Below, piece after piece: positions 47,107 through 59,897 of a stretch of DNA of 64,000 nucleotides. The stretch is from Clavulina sp. PMI_390 (taxonomy: Eukaryota; Basidiomycota; Agaricomycetes; Cantharellales; Hydnaceae), in the NCBI GenBank assembly GCA_015039315.1, contig WIDE01000039.1, forward strand, positions 214,876 through 278,875, written 5' to 3'. Position numbers and translations under genes: made by a program. A model generated the notes under the pieces. It did no database searches. It was not told where the DNA came from and saw only the letters and a list, made by a program, of their open reading frames with translations. How positions within the stretch are numbered: the stretch's first letter is position 1; each line of letters starts with the position of its first letter.

Positions 47107-49069
47107 GTCGGACTTGCGCCAATTTCTTTTAATTGTTGCCTCGCTGCTTCTGTTCTGGCTCGTGCGCTGGAACATTTGATGAGCGGCCAGCTTGGATTGT
47201 ACTGCCATGCAGATACGCGGCGACATTTTTCCCTTTGCTGATCGTCCATCTTATTTGCAGGTCCAGAGTCACTCATGACGGTACAAATGGCAATGATGAC
47301 TCGGCGGAACTCGCTAACCAAGCTTAATACAATGTCCAATCATTTGAACGGGGGAGGGAGGCACCCAATCTCATCTCATCTCGATGCTCATCTCAGTCTC
47401 GGTGGAGTTGATCGCTCTGAGTGGTGCCTTGTCGAAGTCAGCCCATCTCGGGCAGCGCGGATTTGCAATGATGGGAGTGCGCCTCGCTTAGGGAACGATT
47501 ACGATTTGTGAATGTGGAAGTTATCGGAGTGGGTCGATGATGAAGTGCGAAGACGTGTATAGTGTGAAGCGGAGTATGGGCGAGCATATGCCCCTCAACG
47601 CTGTCAATCAGCATGAGGCATTTCATTCTGGCCCATGTTTGCTGTGTGGACGGATCGACTGAAACTGTCAATCAACTCAACTCGATCCTTCTTCTGCTCG
47701 ATGGAGCTAATGCCGCGCGCAGAGATGTTACGTGTTGTTTCGAAATGCCACGGGCCTGGTCTAAAGGATGCGATGCGCGTCTAAGTTGGTCATCGGACAG
47801 TCGAAGGCGGTCAGCGATTGGTTCCCTGGCGAGTTGAAAAGAGGGCATATCACAGATTCCGCAAAGAGACCGCATCATTTTTGATTAGTCCAACGGGCAT
47901 CTGTGATTCGCATTCACTGCCGACGAAGGACGTGTACATCATACGCACACATCTCTCAGCACACCCTGGGAGATACACGTACAGAAATGCCAAACAGACG
48001 AACGGGCTCGAACACACCGCAGAAAATTTTGGGACGGTACCATGCTCCCGGGGTCATCACAAATCCTCATAGAGCGGAGTTACTATACTGGTACGAAGGC
48101 TGAGCCAAATATCAACGGGGAGGATCGTTCGGTGGCTGATGGGCTCATAGAGACAATGGAGGCTTGCTGCTCGTTCACTTCGGAGATTGACCCTCCTGCG
48201 CCGGTGCTTATTGTTTAGTGAGATCTTCAAGTTGAGAATCCCTTCTCGCTTAGTCCCGATTGACACAATCATTAGTTGCAGAGCACGCTCTCTCTATCTT
48301 TTTTTTTTTCTGATGCTGACAGCTGCCAAGTATATTATGCTCAACGAGCAACATCATTATACGTTGTATCGATGGGGGCAATAGTACCCACTACCATGGG
48401 AAGGAATAGCAGAAGAAAAACCACAAAGAGGAGGTCGGAGAAACCGTGTTAGATGCCGACGTGGTGGGGGCATCCAGGGATCGAGCGCTGGCAGAGAGAC
48501 GGGAAGTGACGAAGGGTGGGATTGTGCGATCGTTCGGAGGGAATGGGAGACACGGAGCGGCGGCTGGAGGGAGGGAGAGTAACATAACCCCCATTATGGC
48601 ACGCTATACTTGCAACCAGGGGGGGTGTGACACGACCTCGGGGTTCGGGAACAGCCCTTGGTCGCGCGCTCCTTTCTGTTCCTTCTTGCGCTCTCGCTCG
48701 CCCGGCCTTCATTCGAAATATAGTCAATACGACTCATCATCGTCATCATACCAGGGCAATGCTGTTACAGCCACTTGAATTACGCTGAGAGTCAATCGTT
48801 TTCACATGGGCGACAACCTGACTTCTATTACTAGTCCTACTGCTAACCTGGAGGAGATATATGTATATATCCCCTCAGCCGCCTCCCTAAATACTACCTC
48901 TGCTCCCTCGGACTCGCACCGTTTCCCTTTCCCCCCTTGCCTGGCCTAGCCTAGCTACTGCCTACCTCCCCACTCTTGGCCGTCGTCCGCTTCTGCTCTT
49001 CTATACATCGACGACTACACTTCCACACTCTCTCTCTTTCTTTCTCTGTCTGCTGCAGTTGGTCTGTAA
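47107..49069. other. Intergenic region, 2 kb
   Basis: No gene found. It includes short simple-sequence stretches (catctcatctcatctc at about 47368; a T run at 48300) and a tatatgtatatat element at 48858-48870, about 200 bp before the next ATG. A long upstream region before a transcription factor gene is common. Confidence 0.45.
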
Positions 49070-52000
49070 ATGGCCGACGTTGACCACCCAGAGTTCCCAG
49101 TCCGCCTTCCTCTCCAACGCCGTCGTGTCTGGCGCGCATGTGAAGCCTGCCGTCGCAAAAAGATCAAGTGTGATGGCTTAGAACCAACCTGCTCCCAGTG
49201 CCAGGCATCCTCCTCTTCGTCTTGCACTTGGGTTCAAACCAAAGATCGTGCCGCTCTCAGTCGCCAGTACGCACCTTAACTAGCTTCTCTCTTTTTTGTG
49301 ATTCATATGGCTCATTCCTGATGGACAATAATATTCTATTCCCCTCCTTCTCATCTTTGAAGCTATGTCCAAGAGCTAGAAGCACGACTCATCCAAATGC
49401 AGGGCCTGCTGACCCAAGTCGGCTCAGGATCGGACACTGCTACGACAGCTGCCTCTTCTTCAACAACAACGAGCGCCACAGGATTAGCCAAGCCGGGAGT
49501 CTCCGTAGCCGGCACTGAATCTATTGCCAACGTTAATACGGTTAATGCCCATAATCCCCGCGCATCAACCAGTTCGCCCAAGCCGCCACCGGCCACTCAA
49601 TCGGGGGCCAGGTCTGCCACTGCTGCGCCTACCACCGCCGATCTCCAGCACGACACTCGCGAGCCCGAACTCTTTGGTCAGCTCGCCCTAGACCACAATG
49701 GCCACCTGAGGTGGATCGGCGGGTCCTCCGCCATGACCCTCGTCGACGCCTTCCGCAACATCACCAAACAATCCACGCGCCCAGCGTCCTTCCCCGGAGC
49801 CACAACAAGCATTCTCGGCGCTGCTAGCCAGTCCAACTCGAATGCACGGAATCTCTACTTCCCTCCCATACTGCGCTCCGATGTCCGCGCACTCCCAGGA
49901 CCAGAGCAGGCCGAGTTCCCACCTCGCGATCTTGCCGACAAGCTCGTGCGTATCCCAACCCGTCTTCTTTCTCTCCTCTCGTTCTTTTCCGTCGGCGGTA
50001 GATGGTATATTCTTTTCTGACACACGTCCGATCACCTCGGTCACTGCCGTGATATAGGTCGCGGCTTACTTTACCCATTTCCACCACACCCTCCCGGTCG
50101 TCGACTCTACCGCCTTTCTCTCACAGTACCGGCGTCTAATGGATGAACGGAGAATCGCGTCCCCGTCTGAGATTGGCTTTGCCATCGTCGTCTTTTCAGT
50201 CTTTGCATGTGCAGCTCGCTTTGTCAACGATCCCAGGCTCGCCCCCGAGGATCCCGAGCACCCCGAGGGCGGGATGGCTGCCATCTATTACGAGCGGTGA
50301 GTGGCGACACTGGAGCCCGACCTCCTAGAACTCACTCCTAACCATCGCCTGTTCCTTCCCTTTTAATCATGTCGCATGCAGTGCAATGGTGTTATACTAC
50401 ATCGGGCACAATGTGACGCAGCTGGCTCACGTGCAAGCGTTTGTCCTCCTTGCGTCCTTTTTGGCATCAATCAATTCGTTGCCACAAGCCTGGCTGCTGT
50501 GCGGTCAAGCCGTGCGGACTGCTCAAGACTTGGGCCTTCACGTGAGTCCCAATCACACATCACCGTTCGATGCGTCCCGCCAGATTCTCACACTTTGCAT
50601 CTGAATTCGCTTGCACACTCTCGCCTGCCTGCCTTTTGTTTCTTTGCCTTATATAGCGCTCGCCCCAACACTTGCATTTGACTCCCATCGACAAGGAGAC
50701 CCGGCGAAAGGTCTGGTGGTGTGTCTATGGCCTTGATCGCATGTTAGCCGTCGCACTCGGCCGCCCGTTGGGCATCGACGATGCCGACTGCGACGTTGAG
50801 CTACCTCTTGACATTGATGATGTAGCTCTCCCGAAATACTTCGCCTCTGTTCATGCGAAGGGTGCTCATTCCACCCCAGCGCCGCCACCATCATCGGCGC
50901 CGGCCCCGCCCGCGGAGGCGCACTCACCTACCACCTCACTCATGAAAGGCTTCAATGCCCTCACATGCCTCTGGAAGATCGCCGGTCAGGTTCTACGCTC
51001 CGTCTACGCTCTTGACAAATGCAAGGGCAACCTCGAGCAAGACAAGATGGCCGAACTCCAAGCTTCGGTTGATCGCTTGGATAAGGCCCTGACGGAATGG
51101 TGTGATAAGCTCCCCACTCCATTCAAATCCAACCCCCAGACATCACAACAAGTCTCTCTTGGCGCAATCTTATGTTCCTGTGAGTTATTATTTGTATATA
51201 TTGTGACTCCCTCGCAGCCACACCACTCACTTTTTTGCATAAACCTTACACGCGCACCTTCTTGACGTACAGGCTACTATGCGATCACCGTCACGCTCCA
51301 CCGAAACTTCATCCCCACCTCAATCAATGCTCCACAAGTCCCCCGTTCATCCTCCGTGGCTAAAGTCGTGACGGCCTCTCGCTCATGCATATTCCTGGCC
51401 CAATCCATCAAAGATGTTATCCCCTCGTCCCATTGGCTGGCCTTCTTCAGCCAGTATTTGTTCAGCTCCGCCATCATTATCCTGCTCTGCATCATGCACG
51501 CCACTGATCAGAGTGCGGTGACAACAGCAATGTCCGAGGTAAACACGGCCATTGAGTGCCTGGGCTCGCTTGAGGCGCTATGGCCTGGCGCTAAGAAGTG
51601 TCGTGAAATCCTCAAGGAATTGGCGGACCTCACAAACGTGCGCCTTCAAGATGGCCTCACTTCTGTGTCTGTGCCCCTCATGCCCGCAAGGGATATCGTG
51701 GTGATGGATGGTAACACGATTCGATCGCCTGGACGCCACCTGGGACCTCCTCAACAGATTGCATTAAGCCCCGCCCCCGCCTCTTCAGTTTTGCCTACCT
51801 CAGGTACGCTTCTTTTCATTTTTGCTAATTGACATCTCGTTTCTTGCTCTTTTGGCTCGCCATCACCGCTCACTTTGCCGCAATACTTTAATTCATCTTA
51901 TGATACAGGAGTGACCACGCGCCGGAAGCGAACCATTGAAGACGTAGCAGCTTCTGATTATCCTCAATACTCGTCTCTATCAGGGAGACTATTCAGTGAC

Positions 52001-52645
52001 ACAACAATGATGCCCCCACCATCATCTCCCGCTACCTCCATTTCCTCTTATGGGCGACCCAGGGCATCTACATCCTCGTCTGCGATTGCTAGCCCCTCTA
52101 CCATGTTTGGCTATCGTACGCAATTGGGCACAGACGAGTCGATTGCCGAGCCTTCTACAACTGCATCGTATTCCTTGTCCTTGCCCACCTCCTCTCCTGT
52201 AGCCCAGACTTGGAGCACCCCTAGGTCTTCAATGAGCACGCTCCATGGCGCTGATATGGGTATCCCAGCCCTCGATCTCACCGCTCTCTCCCCTGCCGCT
52301 CAAAATCCTTTCGCCATCTCATATGGAACTCCCTCATCAACGTCTGGCGTCGCCCCCATCTCGATTGATTCGGCTTATCTTCCCGCGTTTGCTTTCTCGA
52401 CGATGACTGGCGGCAGCGCTGACGAGGCTCTTCCCGCTCCTTCCCCATCTCAGTTCGACCTGTCGGATCTGCCCTTCTCTGGAATGGACTTTCTGCAGTC
52501 GCTAGGAAGTTTGGATGCCTCGTCAGCCGGTGTCACTACAGAGCAAAACGAAGCGCTATGGGCGCAGCTGGGAGCCTCCCCATTCCGAGTCGCCCCTGAC
52601 CTTCCGTTTGGCGTGATGGAGAGCAATACCACCACCACATCATAA
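49070..52645 (+). CDS. Zn2Cys6 fungal-specific transcription factor
   Basis: The N-terminal binuclear zinc cluster is complete: RACEACRRKKIKCDGLEPTC, then SQC and SSSSSC (spacing C-x2-C-x6-C-x6-C-x2-C-x7-C), followed by a short helix (YVQELEARLIQMQGLL). The middle holds the fungal_trans regulatory domain (VAAYFTHFHHTLPVVDSTAF; AWLLCGQAVRTAQDLGLH; ETRRKVWWCVYGLDRMLAVA; GRPLGIDDADCDVELP). The C terminus is a Ser/Thr/Pro-rich activation-type region (from about 51910). About nine exons; stop at 52643-52645. The ETRRKVWW...DRMLAVALGRP block is typical of the xylanolytic-activator class, but the target pathway cannot be inferred. A Pro/Ala-rich insert (50875-50930) lies within the regulatory domain. 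Confidence 0.93.
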
Positions 52646-53820
52646 ATGCCCTTGCTGGCTTGGAATTGTCACTGGCTTGGAATGTTGTTTTCTTTTCTAT
52701 CTTTCCTTATTGAACGTTCGTCTACTCTTACTGCCCCCATGTATTTTTTCCCCCTTTTTTCGCCTTATTTTGGCTCTCTGTCCTACGCCATCCGATCCCA
52801 ACACTCCATTTTAACGACAAATTTTCATTAACGTAACTATCTGTATCACTAGTACCTGGAGGGTCTTCCACTTGCCTTCTTTCCATCTCTCTCACTCTCT
52901 TTTTTTTCTGTGTTCTTTGTAGTGTCTTGATAGGACATCGAATTGATGCATTCATTCCCTGCGGTGCGCAAATCTGACAGGCGTGAATGCGGAGAGAGTT
53001 AAGAGTCTGTTCGGCTCCACTTGATTATCGCCCAATTCAATAGCTTTGTACTCAGTTCTTATTATGAGTATAGGAAAAGTCATTCCCGAGAGTATTCAGG
53101 AAATATACAACCCCAGCAGAATTGGCGATTTTATATCAGTCAACTGGTCAGGTGTACACTATGCTGGTCACTCAAAAATATCATAAGGAGAATCATAGAG
53201 AATAATTACGGGCCAAACGTACCACCTTTCTGTCAGCGTTATGTGTTTCTCTACAACACTCGACAACGTCCCCGCGCTGGAAGTCCAGCGTGACGCCTTA
53301 GGACTCGAAGGTCAATAAATCATTGATTTGGACCCGAAAACATTAGCTCCATAGCAGCCCATGGCCTCTCGATATGAGCATCGGTGTCACCAAGCGCGCA
53401 AAGCGCAGGAAGCCGAGATTCGACTCTTTCAAGGCCTCAGGCTGTCTGTCTAGCAACAGCAGTAATAACGCCGATGGCAGATCTAATCCAATAACAGTAC
53501 AGTATCCGAAGTCTCCAATAATGATCAAGAGGTTAACAGTGTATGCTGCTGGGCAGGAATATCTTTGACGGTCTGCTCGTTCTTACGAACATTCATGGTA
53601 CATGAAACACTGATGAGATCACTCGCTCGAGGCAGGCTTGCTCCACCTCGGAAAACGTGCCCTCCAAACGACTCACATAGTTGAATAATGGCGCCCGATA
53701 GCAGCGGGGTACCCTCTCACTTCGATAGCTTGGTTACTTTTTGCAACATGCTGTTCGAATCCCGCGTTTGTGACTTTAAGACGCGATGTAGCCTTTCTAT
53801 CATTCAACCTAGAAATTTTA
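52646..53820. other. Intergenic region
   Basis: The first 250 bp are T-rich 3' flank. A short basic frame from 53374 (MSIGVTKRAKRRKPRFDS) has no splice partner or family match, so I do not call it a gene. Confidence 0.4.
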
Positions 53821-54401
53821 TCAAAAATAATTTTCGGTTGAGAGGCAAGCAACGTAAGTGAGAACAAGCAGCAAAAACATAAGGATTGGAATATGCTGGA
53901 CACGAGAGGGCGAAATGCATAAAAGAGAGCGTGAAAGTAAGATCGATGGCGGCCCTGTAGGCCATTGGAAGTGCCAGCCAGAGACGATACGATACATGCA
54001 TTAGAGGTGCAAGGTGAGCAAATGCCGACGGCTCGAGCGTTGGAGCTATCATAGCTCGCACGATACCCACCATCAGAGCATTGCTCCCCCTCAGCTATCT
54101 GAATGCCAGTATTATCAATAACGAAGCGCTCATTGCCATTACTCATGCCCATCCTGGTGTCCTTACGATCAGGCACAAGTGTGATAATGGCAGCTGGCAA
54201 CCTGACAATAACAACACGTTCTGACAGTTTCCTGGAGTAAAGACTGACTGTGGGGCGTTCGCCATCAGGGGCAGTTACTTGCCCTATATTGGTGCCCGCT
54301 TGGAAGGTTTTGACTAGATTAAGCAACACGTTCGGAGCATCCACGTTACGACTGCTAAATCGCAGAGATAGTGTCAGTAGCAAGATTGTTTGTAGCTGCA
54401 T
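53821..54401 (-). CDS. Possible small membrane-anchored secreted protein
   Basis: From the ATG at 54401, exon 54401-54071 and exon 53954-53821 join in phase over a gtgggt...acag intron (115 nt) to give 154 aa. The start MQLQTILLLTLSLRFSSRN resembles a signal peptide, and the end HIPILMFLLLVLTYVACLST is a hydrophobic anchor followed by a five-residue tail. The middle contains NVLLNLVKTFQAGTNIG and RVVIVRLPAAIITLVPDRKD and is unknown to me. An alternative model skips the signal part by using a donor at about 54473 and acceptor at about 54352 and would include exons farther upstream (54480-54900). Boundaries are therefore uncertain. Confidence 0.4.
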
Positions 54402-55080
54402 GATAGCCTCAAACCAGGCTCCGGCGAGCAACGCGCAGGGTCGGAGCAGCCAAAATACATTGCAACACACTCACTGAGTTCGGGGGTACTGGCACAACAG
54501 TGCGGCCCATGAGTCGTGAATAACTCATATGCTGGTACCTCGGCTTCGGGCAGCTCACAAACTACGCACAGCTGGACCAACGCCGTCCCAGCAGCGATGG
54601 GACATCAGAAATAAAAACGAGCCATGATGCGCCTGGAAAGGATCAGTCTGGGGGTTTAGGTAGCAACATGCGGAAGAACGGAGGCGCCAGCCCTTGGGAG
54701 TGACGAGCAGATAATTGGGTTCTAATGAAGGTTCCAGCGTTATGGCAGCATTCACAGGCACAGATACCAACCAATCCGAGGGATATAGTTGGCAACGGAT
54801 GGTCAAAGCGCATTTCGATTCTAGAGCCTCTCAATGTTGCCAATGCGTATCGCTGGGATTCGGGAGATGTACGTCTGGTCAGACTTTCTCGGTGCTGCGT
54901 ACTCATGACTGATGTGAGATTTCGAGTGATTTGTACGCCAAGAATTGCAACAAGGTGATTACATGCGAATAAACAATGAGGACCATATTAAGACACAAGA
55001 CTGGGAATGGAGCTGGAGAGCCGACCCAAGAAAGCAGTGTTGCCCGGACCCTCGGTCAGAGCCAACCAGATGGAAAGAAT
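54402..55080. other. Unresolved region
   Basis: Minus-strand frames here (54555-54806 and 54374-54580) could be upstream exons of the gene ending at 53821, but I found no in-phase chain. No other feature is seen. Confidence 0.3.
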
Positions 55081-56841
55081 CTAGCGAGAAGCAGAATACA
55101 TGGTGTTGGCGCTACGCTGCATAAGCTCGCGGAGTGGACCAAGTAAGCGAGTGAAGGCATCAGCATCAAGTACAGCGACTTTGAGTTTTGGTTGGCCAGG
55201 CCTGACGACGGCTCGAATCGTTGCCGCTCGTGGTGCTTGGTGTAACAGTGCCAATTCTATATGAACAAAAACGGGTAGAAATAAAGGGGTCGGGTTGATT
55301 ATCCTCTTTGGCAGACAGGGCATTGGACAAGCATACCTCCGAAATAATCTCCCCGCTGGTACGACTTGACCATCCGATCAACAAGCTCATTTTTTTCGTT
55401 TCTCATTTGTTTTAGGGCCTCAGCCTCACCCTCTTCAACGATGAAGAATTCGCGACCCTTTTCACCTTCTTTGATGACAACATCCTCGTTGTCATACTCC
55501 CGTGGCTGCAGCACATCTGCAAGTTTTGCCCTTTCCACATCGTTCAAGCTTTCGAGCAGAGGAACGGAACGGAGGAATTCTTCGTACGATCGGCGTGTAG
55601 CTGCATTGATATTGAGCAGAATCGTCTGGAATGTAACACGGTCGAGAGCCCAAAGAGTGCATTGTGAGGTTGCGATAACAGTCGCGGCACGTTTGGCGTA
55701 GTACATGAGTGCCAGTTCGCCAAAGGTTCCACCGCGTTCGTATGAGAACACTTTCTTGCCAAACTTGGGATGCCAGTCAGCTGTGGCGGTCTGGGTGGGT
55801 GATACTGCTGCCGGCTCGTCCTCGCCACGCTTGAACACATCAAGGGTACCAGAATCGACGACGTAGAAGAAATCACCATCGTCACCTTGCGCGATGACTA
55901 CGGAGCCCTCGCTGAACTGCATCTCCTTCATGGCCCCCAGGACGGCTTTACGGCGCTTATTATCGAGTTTTTGAAACAGAAAAGCATCATGAATAGCATC
56001 CTCGAGCCTGCTTATCTGATCGGGTGATTTAGGAAAGTAGGGGGGAGGGTGGGCGATGCCTGATGCAGGAGAGAGTGATTCGCCCGAGACGGATGTTCGC
56101 CTGCCGAGGGCAGATGGGGATAAGCCGGGCACAGACAGTGTTCCCAATGGAGCCGAGCTTGGTAGGCCATGGGGGCGGGGATTGAAGGCTGATGGAGAGT
56201 CTCCATCGTCTTCCTCTTTTATAGCGCTGAAGCTACGCGCATGTTTGAGTGAGCGATGGGCACCACCTCCATTCACGACGCCATTATTTGTCAAGGCTGC
56301 GTTTCCGGGTAGGTTCAGAAATCCGAAAGGAGACGAGGCGCTGACACGTCGAGCAGGGATGGCTGTAGCAGGGGCAAGAGCGGAGTTGGGTGGGACATCG
56401 TCTGCATGATAAGGCGATCAGCGGGAACGACTGGGATTCAGATCGAAAGAGGTTTAACGCACCAAGAGGTCCAATGGCTGGAGGGCCAGCAGGCACAACA
56501 TGGGAGGGGGGAACCGCAGGAGGAAGAGAGCCGTTGATGGCAGGGGAGGAAGAAGGGGCGAGCTGAGAGACTCGACGCTGGTCACGGAAGAGGTTGTCAG
56601 GTGCAGAGTGGCCTCTAACGACACGCGCGCCAGCCGCAGGAATGGGAGGTGTGGATGTGGAAGCATTCGTGACAGCACTCGAGTCGAAAATATCTCGAAT
56701 GCGCACACGTTGTTCGCGAAGGCGGGTGTTGAACCAGTCGGCACAGAACTGGAGCGCGTCGCGGGGTTGGGCGCGATTCACGTCGCGAGTGAGATCGGCG
56801 AGCAACAGCTCAAATGTTGACACACTTGACGCGCCGTTCAT
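55081..56841 (-). CDS. BCY1: cAMP-dependent protein kinase regulatory subunit
   Basis: Binds and inhibits the PKA catalytic subunit until cAMP arrives. The ATG at 56841 starts the dimerisation/docking part (TFELLLADLTRDVNRAQPRD, ALQFCADWFNTRLREQR). A long Ser/Pro-rich linker leads to the inhibitory site GRRTSVSG, a phosphorylatable substrate-like RRTS. Two cyclic-nucleotide domains follow: site A with GGTFGELALMYYAKRAATVI (Glu and Arg that bind cAMP) and site B with GDYFGG (then) ELALLHQAPRAATIRA over an intron (about 55265-55340). The stop is at 55081-55083 after MYSASR. Both phosphate-binding cassettes are intact. The gene is divergent from the FHL1-like gene. Confidence 0.95.
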
Positions 56842-57225
56842 CGCAACCAGCAGAGATGGTCCTTAGCGCAAAGAGTACAATCTTTATATAGATTGGGGAA
56901 GGGAGAGGTCGAGAGCGCGCGATTGCAGGGTAGCGAGGTCGTTGTAGTCCTCAAACCTGTGGTGTGGTGTTGAGCGTTCGGAACCGAGTGGTGTTCCTCC
57001 TCAACTCCTCTTTGGAGCGAGGAAGACATACAAATTTCGCTCCCACGAGTCTTTGTCGGCAGGGTAACCGTGGAGAAACAACAGGGGTCAGAGGCCCTGG
57101 CTTGAGTAACCATGACTATCCTCCGCCTTTCTTCGCCTGTTCAAAGGGCTTGCAGTCGTTCGGCCCAGAAAGGCAACTACCGGCTCCGACGGGAGTATGC
57201 CGCCCAGTACATTGGGCGGAGTGCA
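56842..57225. promoter_or_regulatory. Divergent promoter region PKA-R / FHL1-like
   Basis: 384 bp between the ATGs, with a tatata element at 56883-56889 about 40 bp upstream of the PKA-R start. No other motif is clear. Confidence 0.4.
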
Positions 57226-58972
57226 ATGTCGAGCTCGAGCTCAAATGTCGTATCTGCTTACTTTGCAATCTGGTACATATCTTTTTCGCCGCGCCACATT
57301 ATCTATTTTCTCATATCCTGGCTAGTTTCCCATCCTTCACGTACTATGTTACAACTTTGTCTTGCACCATTGGACGCCGCTCAGTACCCAATCATAGCCC
57401 TGACGCCGTCCCTGTCCATGTCGATATCGACCTTGGCCCCCTAAAGAGTGTCTCAAGGCTGCATGCTCGTATAGAGTACGACGAAGACTCGGACTGCTTT
57501 GTTATCTGCATCCTTGGACGAAATGGCGCCTGGATTGATGGTGTCTGGGCTAGGAGTGGCTCGCGCGTTCCTTTAGGCACAAAGTACGTCCTTGCCCATT
57601 TATATGATCCACAATCATCTCCCGTTTTCCTTATGTCCTTTTTCTGACACCTAGAACAAGCATTCAGATTGCCTCGCGCACGTTTCAATTCTTGCTCGCC
57701 ACTCCATCTCACCCTCCTCCAGCCGACTCTGGACTCGAGCTCTCCCCTACTCCCTCAGTCGTCGATATCGTCGAAGCAGAGTCCTCGCTTCGTGAGCAAC
57801 TTACCCCTGCGCCGCCATCACTCTCTCTCTCTTCCCTTTGCTGCCATGCGATCGATGCTGCTGGTGGCAAAGCTACACTGGGACAGATTAGACGCTGGTT
57901 GATTGCTGAATATGAGTGGTACAGGATCAATGAAGGTTGGCAGGTGTGTGATTTACGCGTCCTATTTCCGTATGACAGCTGAGCTTGGTCTGTCGCATTG
58001 ACCCCTTTATTCGATCCTTTGCCCTCTTAGCCTACTGTCCGACAACTTTTGACGACCGACCCGCTCTTCTACAAGGCTAAACGCGAGAAAACCTACAAAG
58101 GGAAAGACTCTCTCTACTCCTATCGCTCCTCCGCGAGCAAGCCGACATCGACGAAAGCGCCGACTCATCGTTCAATGCAAACCCCTCAGGACAATTCTGA
58201 TACACGTATTAATCCTGAGGGCAATGATCTGGATGTCGAAGTTGCCGACGATGATCCTCCGCCATTTGCCGGAAAACGCCCTCTTGTCAGACAATCATCC
58301 TCAACGTCTACAAATGTTCGACCAGTCAAGAAACCAAAGCTTTCCCAAAAGGTCCCCCGTCGATCTTTGCTGGATGCTGCACATCTTCCTGCTTCTTCAG
58401 CTACTCCGGATTCTATTTCCCCTTCTGTTCCCGTTTCTATCCCCAATCTTGCATCCAAATCTTCTGGCTCATTGGCATCTGCTTCCACGGCGATGACTTC
58501 GACGACTCCTCATCCTTCCTCCACCCCGAATCCAACTGCGCCGTCATTGAGCCTTGAGGAACGTCGCCGAAACCGTCGCCGAACTGAGCTTGAGGAGACT
58601 ATACAAGCTGCACTTCAAGAGCGAGCAGCAGCCGTACCTCCTTCGGAAATGAACCGAGTCATCGGCGTTCCTGTCCGTATCGATACTCCACTCCCAGCAG
58701 GCGCTCCGTTGGACGAGAAGAAGAAGCCTCTTGAGCTTCTCCGAGGCGAGATCGTGCTAAGCCCCAAGCATTTCTCCCACGTCTCACCAGAGCAACTCCA
58801 ACTCTTGCGACGGCTGGATTTACCGGTTGTGCTTGGGATACTGCAGAAGGAGGTTAAGAAGGCTTATATTGAAGAGTTGAGAGCAAAGAAGGCCAAGGAG
58901 GCCAGGGAAGCGAAGGCAAAGGCACCATTGAGTGCTACATCAATAGTCAGGGATGCCTCCGCACCCTCATAG
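57226..58972 (+). CDS. FHL1-like FHA plus fork-head transcription factor
   Basis: Four exons in phase: 57226-57272, 57326-57583, 57655-57943 and 58031-58972 (511 aa). Joining exon 1 to 2 gives SAYFAICFPSFTYYVTTLSC then TIGRR, the FHA-domain start of the Fhl1 family. SRLHARIEYDEDSD and LGRNGAWIDG supply the other phosphopeptide-binding residues. A fork-head-like winged helix follows: LCCHAIDAAGGKATLGQIRR, WLIAEYEWYRINEGWQ, then PTVRQLLTTDPLFYKAKRE. Instead of the standard NSVRHNLS recognition-helix sequence it has PTVRQLLT. The C terminus is Ser/Pro-rich with an Arg/Lys/Glu helix (EERRRNRRRTELEETIQAAL). In yeast Fhl1 controls ribosomal-protein genes downstream of TOR and PKA. Family placement is fairly sure; function is inferred. 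Confidence 0.82.
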
Positions 58973-59897
58973 TTGCTGGCCTTGTCTTCGCATATCATAT
59001 ATCTGTAGATGCATAGTGATTAGGTAGAGCCAGCGGTCACAGTCTCGATGTGAAGTGCTCAATCGGGACCTCGATTCGCGAATTTATTTTTGGCGTCTTA
59101 GCGTTTCCTTTTTCTCACCAGTTGCTTCTTTCTCTGACAATTGCGGAGCAACTTTTAACATGCAAGTCAAATAAATTCATCCCAGAACCACACAGGGCCA
59201 GAGCGCCAATAAGTGACGCTGAATGTTGCCTTGATCCATTCTTAAGGAGGTTAACGTGAAAAAAAAAAAAAAAAAAAATGTATCAGCCGAAACGCATCAC
59301 AATGTATACGTTCTCAGTACATGTGCTTGCGGGCTACATGTGAATTATGGAGGCGAGTACAGATGTGGAAAGGACGTGAGAGCACACCAACACTGCAGGG
59401 GTCTGGAAACTTGCCTGCTATGCCTAGTGGGGCCTCGTTACTGGGCGAAATCATTCATATCTATTGGTAGTTTTTTTAGTATCCAATTATGGCATCAAAT
59501 TCCGAGTCATGTGGAAGAACCGATCAACATTCATGTCAAAACTTGCACGTCTGCGACCCTACTCACGGAATTTCGAAGGTGTCAACACAGTAAGGGACAG
59601 GGAGCAAGGCGGAGTTGGAGGTCTGACGGCAGGTTAGCATGCGGACTGATTGGGGCAGGATAAAGGGAGTAATCATGATCAAAATAGCATTCACTGTCCT
59701 ATGTGCAGGTTTACCAATAAATAGGAAGGGAACGAAGAGGCGAAGAGGCAAAAAAACGAAGACTAATCCCAGAAATGTCCCGAAGCGGGCTCACTAGGGA
59801 AGGGAGGTGATGGAGAGCATGTATCGAGTAAAATGAATCTAGCAGGTAAGGGACGACGAAGCCACAAAGGTAAAGGTCTGAGGGGGCGCAGTAGCAT
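58973..59897. other. Convergent intergenic space
   Basis: 3' flanks of the FHL1-like gene (+) and the secreted-protein gene (-). It contains a poly-A run of about 19 nt at 59259-59277. No gene is supported. Confidence 0.45.

Noticed and set aside
47340..48400. Cluster of short frames on both strands
   Set aside because: No in-phase exon chain, no domain and no promoter-like start; treated as intergenic.
53745..53775. TTCGAATC resembling a tRNA T-loop
   Set aside because: The flanking bases do not form the 5-bp T-stem and no anticodon or acceptor stem can be drawn.
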